DNA of 24,976 bases from an uncultured Clostridium sp. (GCA_937902905.1 CALELW010000008.1:1-24976), one strand, 5' to 3'. Shown: positions 1-9,260, numbered from the stretch's first letter. Notes: generated by a model not told the origin, from the sequence alone. Program-made: numbers and translations.

Positions 1-8
1 AGTACGTC

Positions 9-43
9 GGTATGTGGCACTGGTAGTTTCAGTGCCCATACCG
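9..43 (+). repeat. Palindromic hairpin repeat, copy 1
   Basis: Positions 9-42 form a near-perfect stem-loop: GGTATG plus GGCACTG on the left arm (one bulged T) pairs with CAGTGCC plus CATACC on the right, around a GTAGTTT loop. Bases 22-43 are identical, loop included, to 6346-6367 behind the large surface-protein gene. This copy is followed by GC-rich sequence and not a T-run, so it is not an obvious terminator here, though it could end a gene left of the window. The frame starting at base 1 stays open to a stop at 151-153 but has no gene-like support. The rest of 44-150 holds nothing I can identify. Confidence 0.75.
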
Positions 44-156
44 CTACGCACTCAATGAGCGAGAGCGCCCACGAGACGCAAAGCTTTTCTCTTAAATTAC
101 GGAACCCAGAAAAAGAGTGCCATCGAACATTCCCCACAACGATTGAACATTAAAAA

Positions 157-185
157 ATGACATTTCCCCCAATCTATGCTATACT
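157..185 (+). promoter_or_regulatory. Promoter for rlmD (extended -10)
   Basis: A -35 box ATGACA (157-162) lies 17 bases before a -10 box TATACT (180-185), and TGC directly in front of it makes an extended -10. Transcription would start near 192, giving a short leader before the AGGAAGGG ribosome site and the ATG at 220. Two GAACATT copies (125-131 and 144-150) lie just upstream and could be a binding site or chance. Confidence 0.75.
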
Positions 186-219
186 ATGGCAATAGCAAAT
201 TTTACGAGGAAGGGTTACT

Positions 220-1623
220 ATGAAAAAGAATGAATTTTATGAGGGGATGGTTACATCTCTAAAGTTTCCGAATAAAGGAATTGTTTATGTAGAAGATGAG
301 GATGCCTATGTACAGGTGAAAAATACACTGCCGGGTCAGAGAGTGCGTTTTCAATTAAAGAAAGTGAAGAAGAAAAGACCGGAGGGAAATCTGACGGAAG
401 TTTTGGTGTCTTCGGAGATTGAAAAAGCAGTGCCGCCGTGTCCGCATTTTTCGGAATGTGGCGGCTGTGCATACCAGACACTTCCGTACGAGGAGCAGAA
501 GAAGCTGAAACTGAATCAGGTAAAAGCTTTGTTGGATGCTGTGTATCCGGATTTTCCATTGGATGAATGTGTGGAAAGTCCAAGAATCTGGGAATACAGA
601 AATAAAATGGAGTTTTCTTTTGGGGATGAAGTGAAGGATGGTCCGCTTACTTTGGGACTTCATAAACGAGAAAGTTTTTATGATATTATTTCCGTTCCTA
701 ACTGCCAGATTATTGATGAGGATTTGCGCAAGGTGTTAAAGACAACGCAGGATTTTTTCCGAAATGCAAAACTGGGTGGAAAAAGTATTGATTTTTATCA
801 TAAAATGCGCCATGAGGGAGTGCTTCGCCACCTGCTTGTCCGCAAGGGATTAAAAACCGGGGAAATGTTAATCTGTCTTGTGACATCTTCTCAGGGAGGA
901 ATCGATTCTGCGGAAGGGAAACAGTTACTTGAAAAATACAAAGATACGCTTCTTGCGTTAGAGACGACAGGGACGTTTGCCGGTATTCTGCATATGACAA
1001 ACGATAGTCTTTCGGATGTGGTGAAAGCAGATGCGGTAGATATTTTATATGGAAAAGATTATTTTTATGATGAACTTTTGGGGCTGCGTTTTCGCATTAC
1101 GCCGTTTTCTTTTTTTCAGACAAATTCTGCCGGAGCAGAGAAACTGTATTCGCTGGCAAGAGAATACATTGGTGATTTGACCGGGAAAAAGGTATATGAC
1201 CTTTATAGCGGAACCGGAACGATTGCGCAGGTATTGGCACCGGTGGCAAAAGAGGTAACAGGCGTTGAAATCGTGGAAGAGGCAGTTTGTGCAGCGGCAG
1301 AAAATGCCAAAGAAAATCATCTGGACAATTGCACATTTTTGGCAGGAGATGTGTTGACGGTGTTGGATGAACTGACGGAGGCACCGGACGCAATTGTCTT
1401 AGACCCGCCAAGAGAGGGCATCCATCCAAAAGCAATTCGCAAAATTTTAGATTATGGATTATCCTCATTTATCTATATTTCCTGCAAGCCAACTTCGCTT
1501 GCCAGAGATTTGGAAGTGTTTTTGGAATATGGATATCAGCCGGTCAAGGCAAAATGTGTAGATATGTTTCCGTGGACACGCGGGATAGAAACCGTGGTTC
1601 TCTTGGAATGGGGAAAAAGGTAA
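220..1623 (+). CDS. rlmD: 23S rRNA (uracil-C5)-methyltransferase, RlmD/RlmCD type
   Basis: It transfers a methyl group from S-adenosylmethionine to C5 of a uridine in 23S rRNA, acting in the cytoplasm. An N-terminal TRAM-like RNA-binding domain (about 5-65) comes first. An iron-sulfur cluster cysteine set follows: C74, C80 and C83 (CPHFSECGGC) with C162 as the likely fourth ligand. The C-terminal Rossmann methyltransferase has the SAM motif DLYSGTGTIAQ, the DPPREG motif, and the nucleophile C422 in ISCKPTSLARD. At 467 aa it is full length. AGGAAGGG sits just before the ATG and a strong promoter precedes it, so it appears to be a single-gene unit. Firmicutes have RlmCD enzymes that modify one or both of U747 and U1939; the sequence alone does not tell which, so the exact target is left open. 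Confidence 0.93.
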   Translation: MKKNEFYEGMVTSLKFPNKGIVYVEDEDAYVQVKNTLPGQRVRFQLKKVKKKRPEGNLTEVLVSSEIEKAVPPCPHFSECGGCAYQTLPYEEQKKLKLNQVKALLDAVYPDFPLDECVESPRIWEYRNKMEFSFGDEVKDGPLTLGLHKRESFYDIISVPNCQIIDEDLRKVLKTTQDFFRNAKLGGKSIDFYHKMRHEGVLRHLLVRKGLKTGEMLICLVTSSQGGIDSAEGKQLLEKYKDTLLALETTGTFAGILHMTNDSLSDVVKADAVDILYGKDYFYDELLGLRFRITPFSFFQTNSAGAEKLYSLAREYIGDLTGKKVYDLYSGTGTIAQVLAPVAKEVTGVEIVEEAVCAAAENAKENHLDNCTFLAGDVLTVLDELTEAPDAIVLDPPREGIHPKAIRKILDYGLSSFIYISCKPTSLARDLEVFLEYGYQPVKAKCVDMFPWTRGIETVVLLEWGKR

Positions 1624-1642
1624 TTATTTTACAAAAATTGGA

Positions 1643-1671
1643 TTGTTCTTCCGAAGTCTTTATGATATAAT
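1643..1671 (+). promoter_or_regulatory. Promoter for the large surface protein
   Basis: The consensus -10 TATAAT (1666-1671) is preceded by TGA, an extended -10, and lies 17 bases after a weak -35 TTGTTC (1643-1648). The untranslated leader is about 70 bases and contains a CTCTAC / GTAGAG inverted repeat (about 1691-1719, long loop) of unknown use. AAAGGAAGGG precedes the ATG at 1748. Confidence 0.65.
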
Positions 1672-1747
1672 TTTATCCAATATAGTTAGCTCTACGGTAT
1701 CTTTTTGAGCAGTGTAGAGTGTAATAATTTAAAAAGGAAGGGATAGA

Positions 1748-4700
1748 ATGAGAAGATTTTGGAGAGGACTTGCAACATTATTGTGTATCAGCATGACAGG
1801 AAGCATGTTTCCGATGTCAGCAAGTGCAGCGGAAGTATCTGCTCACGACATTGCAGTAGAGAGTGTCGGACAGAACAAAGCAGTCACTGAGGAAGAGAAT
1901 GTAGGGAAACTGGCACTGTTTGATGCAGGTGTAACTTATCTTGCATACAATGAGGAAAGCAAGAAAATGGAAGAAAAAACCTGCAACAGTGTAAAAGAGG
2001 TGACATCAGAAGATACAATCTGGGGAACGACCGAGCAGGAGAGCTGGTATGTGGCAAAAGGGGATATTACGATAGAAAACCGTGTCACAGTTTTGGGAAC
2101 CGTACATCTGATACTGGAAGATAATTGTAAACTTGAAATTGCAAAGCAAAATGGTAGTACATATGTGGGTGGCATTTCAGTATCGGGAACGGATGGTTTA
2201 TTTATCCATGCACAGTCACAAGGAGATACGCAGGGAACACTAATCTGTAAAAATACCGGAGGTGGCTGCGCAACTATTGGAGGAGAAGCCGGGGATGTAA
2301 ATGGAGCGATAACCATTGACGGAGGAAATATAACCAGTGAAGCATATAGTGGAGCAGCCATTGGCGGAGCAGAGACAGCATCGGATGGCACGAGTGGGAA
2401 GATTACGATCAATGGTGGAACAATCAATGCAACCGGTGGGTATCAGGGAGCCGGAATCGGCGGTGGAGGTTATGCAGGCGACATAACCGTAACCATCAGC
2501 GGAGGAGAAATCAATGCAACCAGTGGTTTGCTGGGAGCCGGAATCGGTGGTGGAAGCTATGCGAAAGGTAATGCAACCGTAACCATCACGGGAGGAGAAA
2601 TCAACGCAATCGGTAAGGGAGATGGAGCCGCAATCGGCAGTGGATACCTATGCGGGAATGGTATAGTAGGTATCGTAACCATCAGCGGAGGAAAGATCAA
2701 TGCAGCCGGCGAGTTTGGAGCCGGAATCGGCAGCGGAAAGGATACAAGGGGTGAGGTAACCATCAGCGGAGGAGAGATTAACGCAACCGGTAATTATGGA
2801 GCCGGAATCGGTGGTGGAGAGGGCGCGACGGCTTTCGGAAGCGGCATTACCATTACAGGGGGAGTGATAAAGGCAGCCAGTAATATGGGAAGTGGTATCG
2901 GGCCGGGAAAGTGTAACAGCTTTGTAGGGAAACCAACGCTCACGATTAAAAATTCCCCGTTTATTTTTGCAAGCAGCAGTGATGGTATAAAAAAAGGTAT
3001 TTACAAGCAGGAGGATTCAGACAGTTGGAGTAACATTATCTCCATGGATGGATCTGACGGCAGGGTATATGGCAGTGTAATGACAGCCGTGGATTTTGAA
3101 ATTACCGAAGGTCAGACACTTTCCGTACCGGAAGACACCACGCTGACGGTTGGCGAGGGAAAGACCATTACCAATAAGGGTACAATCAAAGTCGCCGGAA
3201 AAATGGATTCTGCAAGTGCAGACAAAGTAACCGGTAATAAGCCGAAGTACAGGCTGCTTACAAATGGAAAACTGGATGGTGTTATGGAGGAAGAAACAAC
3301 AACATGGTCGGATAAAATTTACTATTTTGCTTATAAGGACAGGGCAGTTATATATGCAGATCCGGAAACTTATGAGAAAAAGGGCTTGATTGGATGGACG
3401 GTTAGTGGAGCGGATGTTCCGATACAGAGGACGTCGCCACTTACGTTTACCATGCCGGCAAATGTTGTTAATGTAATTGCAGAATACGGAGATAAAGCAC
3501 CTACACCGGATTTAAACGGAAAAATGAAAGTGAGCGCAGACACCATCGAGCTCTCCGGTATCGATGAGACGGGAACATATGGAAATTTAGAGTTTATGAC
3601 GGATATTTCCGGTGGCTCATGGAAGAGTGAAAATAACGGAACATTTACCGGACTGACGCCGGATACAGAGTATACAATCCACATACGATATGCAGGAAAG
3701 GGAAAGTATGCGGCTTCGAATGCAGCAGAAGTAACCGTAAAAACAAAGAAGTGGGCAGACATCACAGAGGCAGAGAAGGTAACCGGACTGACAGCGGCTT
3801 ATGGGCAAAGTCTGAATGATGTAGACTTACCGGACAGCTGGGAATGGAAAGATTCGTCTGCCAAGTTGAACTCTTTGGGTACAGAAGAATATGAAGCTAG
3901 ATTTGCTCCGTCAGATACAGATGAAGTGGACTATTCCAAGGTGAAAGGATATGTTTTGGAAAATGGTAAGGTATACCTTGATTCCAGCCTGACAGTTACC
4001 GTAGTAAAGGCAGAACCTGTGATTTGCTGGACGAAAAAGGAGGCTGCATTCACATATAACGGAGTTGCAGTGAAGGAACAAGAACTGCCAACATTGTCTG
4101 TAACTTTACAAAATAATGAGACCTACGATGGAACATTTACCTATTCTTACCGGGAGAAAAAGGATAGCGGCAAGGCAGGAGATTTTATATCCGGTCTTCC
4201 GAAAGAACCGGGTGTCTACGAAGTGAAGGCGGCGGTTTCTGCAAACGGAAACTATACGGCTGCTGAGTCGGATATCATGACTCTTACTATTCAATATTTA
4301 GAAAATGCACCGGATGCTGTGATGATTGATCGACGCGGTAACGAATATTCAGAATGGTGTCCTGCGGAGTTTTATATAAAAGCACCGGCGGACTATACCA
4401 TTTCAGAAAAGGCAGATGGCACATATGGTGATACCTTTACATACCATTCAGTATCCAAAGCGGAGCAGCAGGAGATTATTTATTACCTGAAAAACACAGA
4501 TGGTAAGATTGCAAAGAAAACATTAACGGCAAAGATAGATCAGACGGCACCGGACTGGAACGGTGATAATGCGGGAATCAACATCAAGAAACACTGGTGG
4601 AATTCGTTATTAGAAAAGTATATTTCCAGTATATATAAGGGAGACAGTCTGGATGTAATGGCTAAGGCAAATGACAGCCAGAGCGGAGTGGCACTGTATG

Positions 4701-6304
4701 GTTACTATGTGAGTAGTGGAGATAAACTTATTACAATAGAGGAATTAGACGAGAGGGCAGGAGTAGGCTTTTTTAAGAAAATACCTGTAACCGGAAACGG
4801 GGAGGCAGAAAAACTGACAACAATTTTTGCCGATGCTGCAAATACAGGCAAACTGGTCTATGTTTACGCGGAAGATGCAGTGGGCAACCGGAGCAGTTAT
4901 ATCTGTTCCAATGGTGTGATATTTGATAATGAGGCACCGGATTTGAAGATTCTGTCAGAAAAAGAGTATATTACAGTTTTGGATACTTCGGCAAAAATTT
5001 GGGCTCAGAGCACAGAACAGGGCAACTATTATTATATCTGTAAGAAAGCAGGAGAACCGACACCGGCTTCCATTAATGATTTTGCGGATAAGATATCGGA
5101 TGTAAGCAAGGATGCAGATGCAGAAGTAGATATCTGGAAGGCAAAAGACGGTACAGTGACCGGAAAAATAACAAGTGGTGAAAATGCTCAACAATTGGAG
5201 ATTAAAGGTCTTATATCAAATACCGATTATGTTCTGTATATGGTGGCGACAGATGAGGCAGGAAATGCAAGTAACATTGCGACAATCAATTTTACAACTT
5301 TGAAGTCAGTTCCGTATATCAAGACAGCACCGAAGCTTGTCGGGGAATATGGTCTGAGGTTGGCTGACATGAGACTGGATGATGCGCGTGCAAAGGTAGT
5401 GGCAGCAAGGGGAAGCGTGACTAAAGTTTCTGGAATCTGGTCTATAAAAAAAGAGGATAAAGAAAGCATGCCAAAGATTGGAGCAACGAAAACTTACACG
5501 CTGATATTTACCCCAACCGGAGAAGATGAAGACCATTATGTTACGGCATCCTGTGAGGTGACACCGGAGATTGCAAAGAAAGCAGTTACAGTATTGATAG
5601 ACGATAAAGAAAAGATACATGGGCAAAATAATCCGAAATTCACATGGCAATTTGCCAAAGGGTCAGGTCTTGTTACTGGGGATAGTAATGTAGACCTCGG
5701 CATAACATTGGTCTCCGTTGCAAAAGCTAATTCCTCTGCCGGGAAATATGCTATTACAGGTATCTGTAACAGCAAAAAATACAACGTGAAATTTAAGGGA
5801 AATGGTGCGGATGGAAAAAGCGGCGTTTTGACGATAAAGCAGGCAGCAAATCAGATTACGCAGACAAGAAGTTTTGTTGCGGCAGACGGTGCAGTATACA
5901 AAGTCATTTCTGCAAAGAAGAGCAAGCCGACGGTCATGTATTATAAGGCAAAGAAGAATGCAAAGGGAAAAGTTGGCGTACCGGCAACTGTGAAGTACAA
6001 AGGCGTAACCTACAAGGTCGTATCCATAGGAAGTAAGGCATTTGCAAACCGCAAGAAGGTGCGAAAAGTAATAATCGGTAAAAATGTAACTTCAATTGGC
6101 AAAAAAGCATTTTATAATTGCAGGAAACTTAAAAAGGTAATAATAAAAACAACCAAGTTGACTAAAAAAAGAGTTGGAACTTTGGCATTTAAGAAAACGG
6201 CGAAGAACATTGTTTTTAAGGTACCGGCAAAGAAATACAGGGTGTATAAGAAAATGCTGAAAAAGAAGGGAGTAAGCAAAAAGGCGATTTATAAAAAGTT
6301 ATAA
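1748..6304 (+). CDS. Large secreted beta-helix / Ig-like / LRR_5 surface protein
   Basis: A 1518-aa exported protein. The signal peptide has a basic MRRFWRG start, a hydrophobic core and an AXA-type site (SASAAE, about residue 28). Residues about 100-165 resemble the lead-in of right-handed beta-helix proteins. Residues about 170-390 are glycine-rich repeats of the ITISGGEINATG...GAGIGGG type, the signature of a parallel beta-helix. A fibronectin III-like domain follows (about 590-668), then several MBG/Ig-like modules (about 669-755, 755-850 and 1187-1370). Residues about 1375-1518 form a BspA-like LRR_5 module (SIGSKAFAN, SIGKKAFYN) ending in a very lysine-rich tail. There is no LPXTG sorting signal, so the basic tail may hold it on the cell wall; that is inference. 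No catalytic motif is visible. Likely roles are adhesion or glycan binding. It has its own promoter and terminator. Confidence 0.85.
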   Translation: MRRFWRGLATLLCISMTGSMFPMSASAAEVSAHDIAVESVGQNKAVTEEENVGKLALFDAGVTYLAYNEESKKMEEKTCNSVKEVTSEDTIWGTTEQESWYVAKGDITIENRVTVLGTVHLILEDNCKLEIAKQNGSTYVGGISVSGTDGLFIHAQSQGDTQGTLICKNTGGGCATIGGEAGDVNGAITIDGGNITSEAYSGAAIGGAETASDGTSGKITINGGTINATGGYQGAGIGGGGYAGDITVTISGGEINATSGLLGAGIGGGSYAKGNATVTITGGEINAIGKGDGAAIGSGYLCGNGIVGIVTISGGKINAAGEFGAGIGSGKDTRGEVTISGGEINATGNYGAGIGGGEGATAFGSGITITGGVIKAASNMGSGIGPGKCNSFVGKPTLTIKNSPFIFASSSDGIKKGIYKQEDSDSWSNIISMDGSDGRVYGSVMTAVDFEITEGQTLSVPEDTTLTVGEGKTITNKGTIKVAGKMDSASADKVTGNKPKYRLLTNGKLDGVMEEETTTWSDKIYYFAYKDRAVIYADPETYEKKGLIGWTVSGADVPIQRTSPLTFTMPANVVNVIAEYGDKAPTPDLNGKMKVSADTIELSGIDETGTYGNLEFMTDISGGSWKSENNGTFTGLTPDTEYTIHIRYAGKGKYAASNAAEVTVKTKKWADITEAEKVTGLTAAYGQSLNDVDLPDSWEWKDSSAKLNSLGTEEYEARFAPSDTDEVDYSKVKGYVLENGKVYLDSSLTVTVVKAEPVICWTKKEAAFTYNGVAVKEQELPTLSVTLQNNETYDGTFTYSYREKKDSGKAGDFISGLPKEPGVYEVKAAVSANGNYTAAESDIMTLTIQYLENAPDAVMIDRRGNEYSEWCPAEFYIKAPADYTISEKADGTYGDTFTYHSVSKAEQQEIIYYLKNTDGKIAKKTLTAKIDQTAPDWNGDNAGINIKKHWWNSLLEKYISSIYKGDSLDVMAKANDSQSGVALYGYYVSSGDKLITIEELDERAGVGFFKKIPVTGNGEAEKLTTIFADAANTGKLVYVYAEDAVGNRSSYICSNGVIFDNEAPDLKILSEKEYITVLDTSAKIWAQSTEQGNYYYICKKAGEPTPASINDFADKISDVSKDADAEVDIWKAKDGTVTGKITSGENAQQLEIKGLISNTDYVLYMVATDEAGNASNIATINFTTLKSVPYIKTAPKLVGEYGLRLADMRLDDARAKVVAARGSVTKVSGIWSIKKEDKESMPKIGATKTYTLIFTPTGEDEDHYVTASCEVTPEIAKKAVTVLIDDKEKIHGQNNPKFTWQFAKGSGLVTGDSNVDLGITLVSVAKANSSAGKYAITGICNSKKYNVKFKGNGADGKSGVLTIKQAANQITQTRSFVAADGAVYKVISAKKSKPTVMYYKAKKNAKGKVGVPATVKYKGVTYKVVSIGSKAFANRKKVRKVIIGKNVTSIGKKAFYNCRKLKKVIIKTTKLTKKRVGTLAFKKTAKNIVFKVPAKKYRVYKKMLKKKGVSKKAIYKKL
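2400..2830 (+). repeat. Degenerate in-gene tandem repeats encoding the beta-helix
   Basis: The phrase GTAACCATCAGCGGAGGA (or a close variant) recurs at 2489, 2579, 2675 and 2756, with a looser unit from about 2400. Each copy is followed by a GGAGCCGGAATCGG-type segment. Unit lengths of 90, 96 and 81 bases are all multiples of three, so unit gain or loss keeps the frame. DNA identity between units is high enough for slippage or recombination. Confidence 0.8.
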
Positions 6305-6333
6305 GATAAAGAGAAATTGAGTTTGGAATGATG

Positions 6334-6375
6334 GGTGTGGGCACAGGTAGTTTCAGTGCCCATACCGTTCTTTTT
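6334..6375 (+). terminator. Rho-independent terminator / palindromic repeat copy 2
   Basis: GGTGTGGGCAC (6334-6344) pairs with GTGCCCATACC (6356-6366) in an 11-bp stem with one G-U pair, followed by GTTCTTTTT (6367-6375). It lies about 30 bases after the stop of the large surface-protein gene, so it works as its terminator. The loop and right arm (6346-6367) are identical to 22-43, so this is also a repeated element and not only a terminator. Confidence 0.8.
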
Positions 6376-6424
6376 AATATCTTTATATATTTTATATAAT
6401 TTCGGTAGGAATAATAAAAAAACA

Positions 6425-6453
6425 TTGAAATACTAATCTGATAGTGATATAAT
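6425..6453 (+). promoter_or_regulatory. Promoter for the FAD oxidoreductase gene
   Basis: TTGAAA (6425-6430), a 17-base spacer and TATAAT (6448-6453), with TGA making an extended -10. This is one of the best promoter matches in the window. The leader to the ATG at 6492 is about 30 bases and its ribosome site (AAAGAAAG) is weak. Confidence 0.8.
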
Positions 6454-6491
6454 AATGAAAAATTATCACATAAAGAAAGAAAATAAACTAT

Positions 6492-7844
6492 ATGAAAAAA
6501 GTAATCGTTATAGGGGCGGGACCGGCAGGACTTACGGCGGCGTATGAGATACTAAATCGGACGGATTCCTGCCAGGTTCTTGTATTAGAGGAAAAAAATC
6601 AAGTTGGTGGATTAGCGAAAACGGTAGCCTTCCAAGATTATCGAATGGACTTGGGAGGACATCGTTTTCTTATGGTGAATCAAAAAGTTTTGGATTGGTG
6701 GAATCAGTTTTTGCCTTCTGGGGGAGGAAATTATATTAAGCGGATGTTTCATAGAAAACAGAAGTCTAAAGTACATTATAAGGGAAATTATATTAGTCAT
6801 CCCATTCGGTTTAATCATAAATTCCGCCGGCAGATTGGTGGATTAAGAACGATAAAGTGTATGGGGGGATTTGTAAAAAGTCAGATAAAACAAAGAAAAG
6901 AGCTTACCTTGGAAGATTTTTATATCAATCGATTTGGTCAGACGATTTACCATGTTTTTTTGCAGGATTATATGGAAAAATGCTGGGGAGAATCACCTGA
7001 AAAATTTTCCTGTGAACAGGGGGCAATGCAGGGAGAAAAACAAATTCAGACAGAATATTTTCTCTATCCGAAACTGGGTGCCGGACAGATGTGGCAGGAA
7101 GTGGCAGATCAAATCAAAGATAGAGGTGGTGTGATTGAACTTGGGGCTCATGTGGATTCTCTTGTGTTAGAAGGGGATGTACTGAAAAAAATCAGCTATA
7201 CAAAATCAAATGGAAAACGAGTATTTGAAGAGGCGGATGTTGTCATTTCAACGATGCCGTTAAATGCACTGTTTGCTAATATGACGGGAAGTGTTCCAAT
7301 GTCTTTGCGGACGATTGCCGATGGATTAAAATATCGCGATTGTGTCATTATGGGATTGTGTATTAAGTGGCCGGAATTGTCAAATGGAGCAGTTTCTATG
7401 GAAAACTTTCCGGAGTGTATGATTTATGTGCAGGATCCTAAAATAAAACTTGCCAGAATCCAAGTCTATAATAACTGGTCGCCGTACCTTGTGAAAAAGA
7501 AAAATGAGTTATGGCTGGGACTCGAATTTTTCTGCAAAGAAGGAGATGATTTCTGGAATTTGTCGGAAGATGAATGTGCGAAAATCGCGGTGTCTGAACT
7601 GAAAAAAATTGGATTCATTGAATCGGGCAGAGAAGTAATCTGCTATCATAGAGAGTATGTGTCGAAAGCTTATCCGGCGTATGCCGGCAGCTATGAAAAG
7701 AAGGGAGAATTACTTTCTTTTGTTGATGGCATAAAAAATTTATATACGATTGGCAGAAACGGTTCTCATCACTGCTACAAAATGGATGAGACCGTTGTTG
7801 ATGCGATGCAGGCGGTGGATAAAATCTTTGAAAGAAATTTTTGA
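6492..7844 (+). CDS. FAD-dependent oxidoreductase, UDP-galactopyranose mutase/amine oxidase-like
   Basis: A 450-aa flavoprotein. The N-terminus has the dinucleotide-binding motif GAGPAG (8-13), the ribose-binding acid at E33/E34, and the second FAD motif VGGLAK then DLGGHRF (about 38-59). The C-terminal YTIGRNGSHHCYKMDETV (from about residue 416) matches the FAD-closing segment of the amine oxidase / protoporphyrinogen oxidase / UDP-galactopyranose mutase superfamily. Members in gut Firmicutes are often annotated as UDP-galactopyranose mutase-like and linked to surface glycans, but no glycan genes lie next to this one, so the substrate is unknown. It has its own strong promoter. The stop lies 6 bases from the end of the convergent MATE gene. 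The broad family is secure; the reaction is not. Confidence 0.82.
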   Translation: MKKVIVIGAGPAGLTAAYEILNRTDSCQVLVLEEKNQVGGLAKTVAFQDYRMDLGGHRFLMVNQKVLDWWNQFLPSGGGNYIKRMFHRKQKSKVHYKGNYISHPIRFNHKFRRQIGGLRTIKCMGGFVKSQIKQRKELTLEDFYINRFGQTIYHVFLQDYMEKCWGESPEKFSCEQGAMQGEKQIQTEYFLYPKLGAGQMWQEVADQIKDRGGVIELGAHVDSLVLEGDVLKKISYTKSNGKRVFEEADVVISTMPLNALFANMTGSVPMSLRTIADGLKYRDCVIMGLCIKWPELSNGAVSMENFPECMIYVQDPKIKLARIQVYNNWSPYLVKKKNELWLGLEFFCKEGDDFWNLSEDECAKIAVSELKKIGFIESGREVICYHREYVSKAYPAYAGSYEKKGELLSFVDGIKNLYTIGRNGSHHCYKMDETVVDAMQAVDKIFERNF

Positions 7845-7850
7845 AAGACC

Positions 7851-9182
7851 CTAGAAATAATGATAGCGGGGACGCATTTTAATGATGCAGATAGCAGTAA
7901 CGACTAAGGTGAGAAGTTCTGCTAAAAGAACCGATGACCAGATACCGTCAATCGCAAAGAAAACGGGTAGAATCAGGACAGCGCTGATTTGGAATACAAG
8001 TGTTCGCAAAAAAGAAATCAGAGCGGATAAAAGCCCATTATTTAAGGCTGTGAAAAATGAGGAGCCGTAAATATTAAGTCCGCACACAAGAAATGTTGTG
8101 CAGTAAATTCGAAAGCCATGTCTGGTTAATTCAAACAAATCCACATCATATCCAACAAAAATGCGGGCAAGAGGTGTCGCAATCAACTGGGCGAGTATAA
8201 ACAGAAGAACGCCGCAGACACCAATAAAACGCAGACTTTTATTCAACAAATTCTTTAATTCTTTATGATTTTGTGCGCCATAGTGGTAACTGACAATAGG
8301 AGCACTGCCGATGGAATATCCCAAATAAATCGCAACAAAAATAAAATTAACATACATAATTGTTCCGTAAGCAGCTACACCGTTTTCACCGACAAAGCGC
8401 ATAAGCTGGAAATTGAATAGTGTGTTTACAATAGAACTGGATAAGTTTGTCATCAACTCCGAGGAGCCATTGGTACAAGTCTTTTTCAGGATAAAAGGAT
8501 ACCATTTGGTTTTTCCTAAGCGGAATGGACTTGAATTTTTGGATGCAAAATAAATTAATGGTACAAAGCCGCCGATACATTCGCCACAGACGGTCGCAAT
8601 GGCAGCACCGACAAGCCCCATGCCAAACACAGCAATAAACAGATAGTCCAGTACCATATTTGTAACACCGGCAAGAACAATGACGAGTAAACCAAGTTTT
8701 GGCTTTTCTGCCGTAACAAAAAAGCACTGAAATACATTTTGCAGCATAAACGGTGTTAACGATAAAAATGTAATGCGCCCATACAGGGTACAATAGTCTA
8801 AAAGTTCTTCGGAGGCACCAAGTGCGATGCTGACCGGTCTTAAAAGTAAAATTCCAAGGATACTTAAAACGATGCCGCCAAAAATCGTCAGATAAATAAG
8901 CATGGAAAAATACCGGTTTGCCTCTTTTTCTTTGCCTTCGCCTAAAGTTTTTGCCACAATGGCACTGCCGCCGGTTCCGACCATGAAACCGAGAGCGGAG
9001 AGAGCCATAATAAACGGCATAATAAGATTGATTGCTGCAAACGCTGTCTTTCCGGCATAATTGGACACAAAAAGACCATCCACTACGCCATAGATGGATG
9101 TGAAAATCATCATGACGATGGAAGGAAAGACAAAACGTAATAATTTATGATAAGTAAAATGTTCGGATAACTGAATTTTCAT
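7851..9182 (-). CDS. MATE family multidrug/sodium antiporter
   Basis: A 443-aa integral membrane protein of the usual MATE length, with about 12 hydrophobic segments in two related halves. The N-terminal half carries SIYGVVDGLFVSNYAG and the typical GTGGSAIVAKTLGEG stretch. The second half carries YLGYSIGSAPIVSYHYGAQN. These are characteristic of the MepA/DinF-type branch, which exports cationic drugs or metabolites using a sodium or proton gradient; the actual substrate cannot be read from sequence. AAGGAG lies just before the ATG, and a minus-strand promoter sits back to back with that of the HD-domain gene. Confidence 0.92.
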   Translation of the reverse strand: MKIQLSEHFTYHKLLRFVFPSIVMMIFTSIYGVVDGLFVSNYAGKTAFAAINLIMPFIMALSALGFMVGTGGSAIVAKTLGEGKEKEANRYFSMLIYLTIFGGIVLSILGILLLRPVSIALGASEELLDYCTLYGRITFLSLTPFMLQNVFQCFFVTAEKPKLGLLVIVLAGVTNMVLDYLFIAVFGMGLVGAAIATVCGECIGGFVPLIYFASKNSSPFRLGKTKWYPFILKKTCTNGSSELMTNLSSSIVNTLFNFQLMRFVGENGVAAYGTIMYVNFIFVAIYLGYSIGSAPIVSYHYGAQNHKELKNLLNKSLRFIGVCGVLLFILAQLIATPLARIFVGYDVDLFELTRHGFRIYCTTFLVCGLNIYGSSFFTALNNGLLSALISFLRTLVFQISAVLILPVFFAIDGIWSSVLLAELLTLVVTAICIIKMRPRYHYF

Positions 9183-9213
9183 ACTATACTCCTTAAATCA
9201 AATCGTATTGCCT

Positions 9214-9242
9214 ACTGTAACATACAAAGACAGAACTGTCAA
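9214..9242 (-). promoter_or_regulatory. Promoter for the MATE transporter gene
   Basis: On the minus strand a perfect -35 TTGACA (9237-9242) is followed after 17 bases by TACAGT (9214-9219), with TGT in front as an extended -10. It is divergent from the HD gene promoter about 20 bases away. Confidence 0.72.
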
Positions 9243-9260
9243 ACATTGGTATTGATTTCT

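Noticed and set aside
1..153. Open frame from base 1 to a stop at 151-153 as the tail of an upstream gene
   Set aside because: It runs through the palindromic repeat and a low-complexity GC-rich stretch, and the translation looks like no protein I recognise; more likely non-coding.
1936..2427. Long minus-strand frame of 163 aa opposite the beta-helix region
   Set aside because: A shadow of glycine-rich codons; proline-rich translation, no ribosome site, and the plus strand is clearly coding.
2400..2830. CRISPR-like or satellite array
   Set aside because: Repeats are coding, degenerate, of variable length in multiples of three, and translate into beta-helix turns.
7845..7850. Terminator between the FAD oxidoreductase and MATE genes
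   Set aside because: Only 6 bases separate the two stops, and no GC-rich stem with a T-run was found on either strand nearby.
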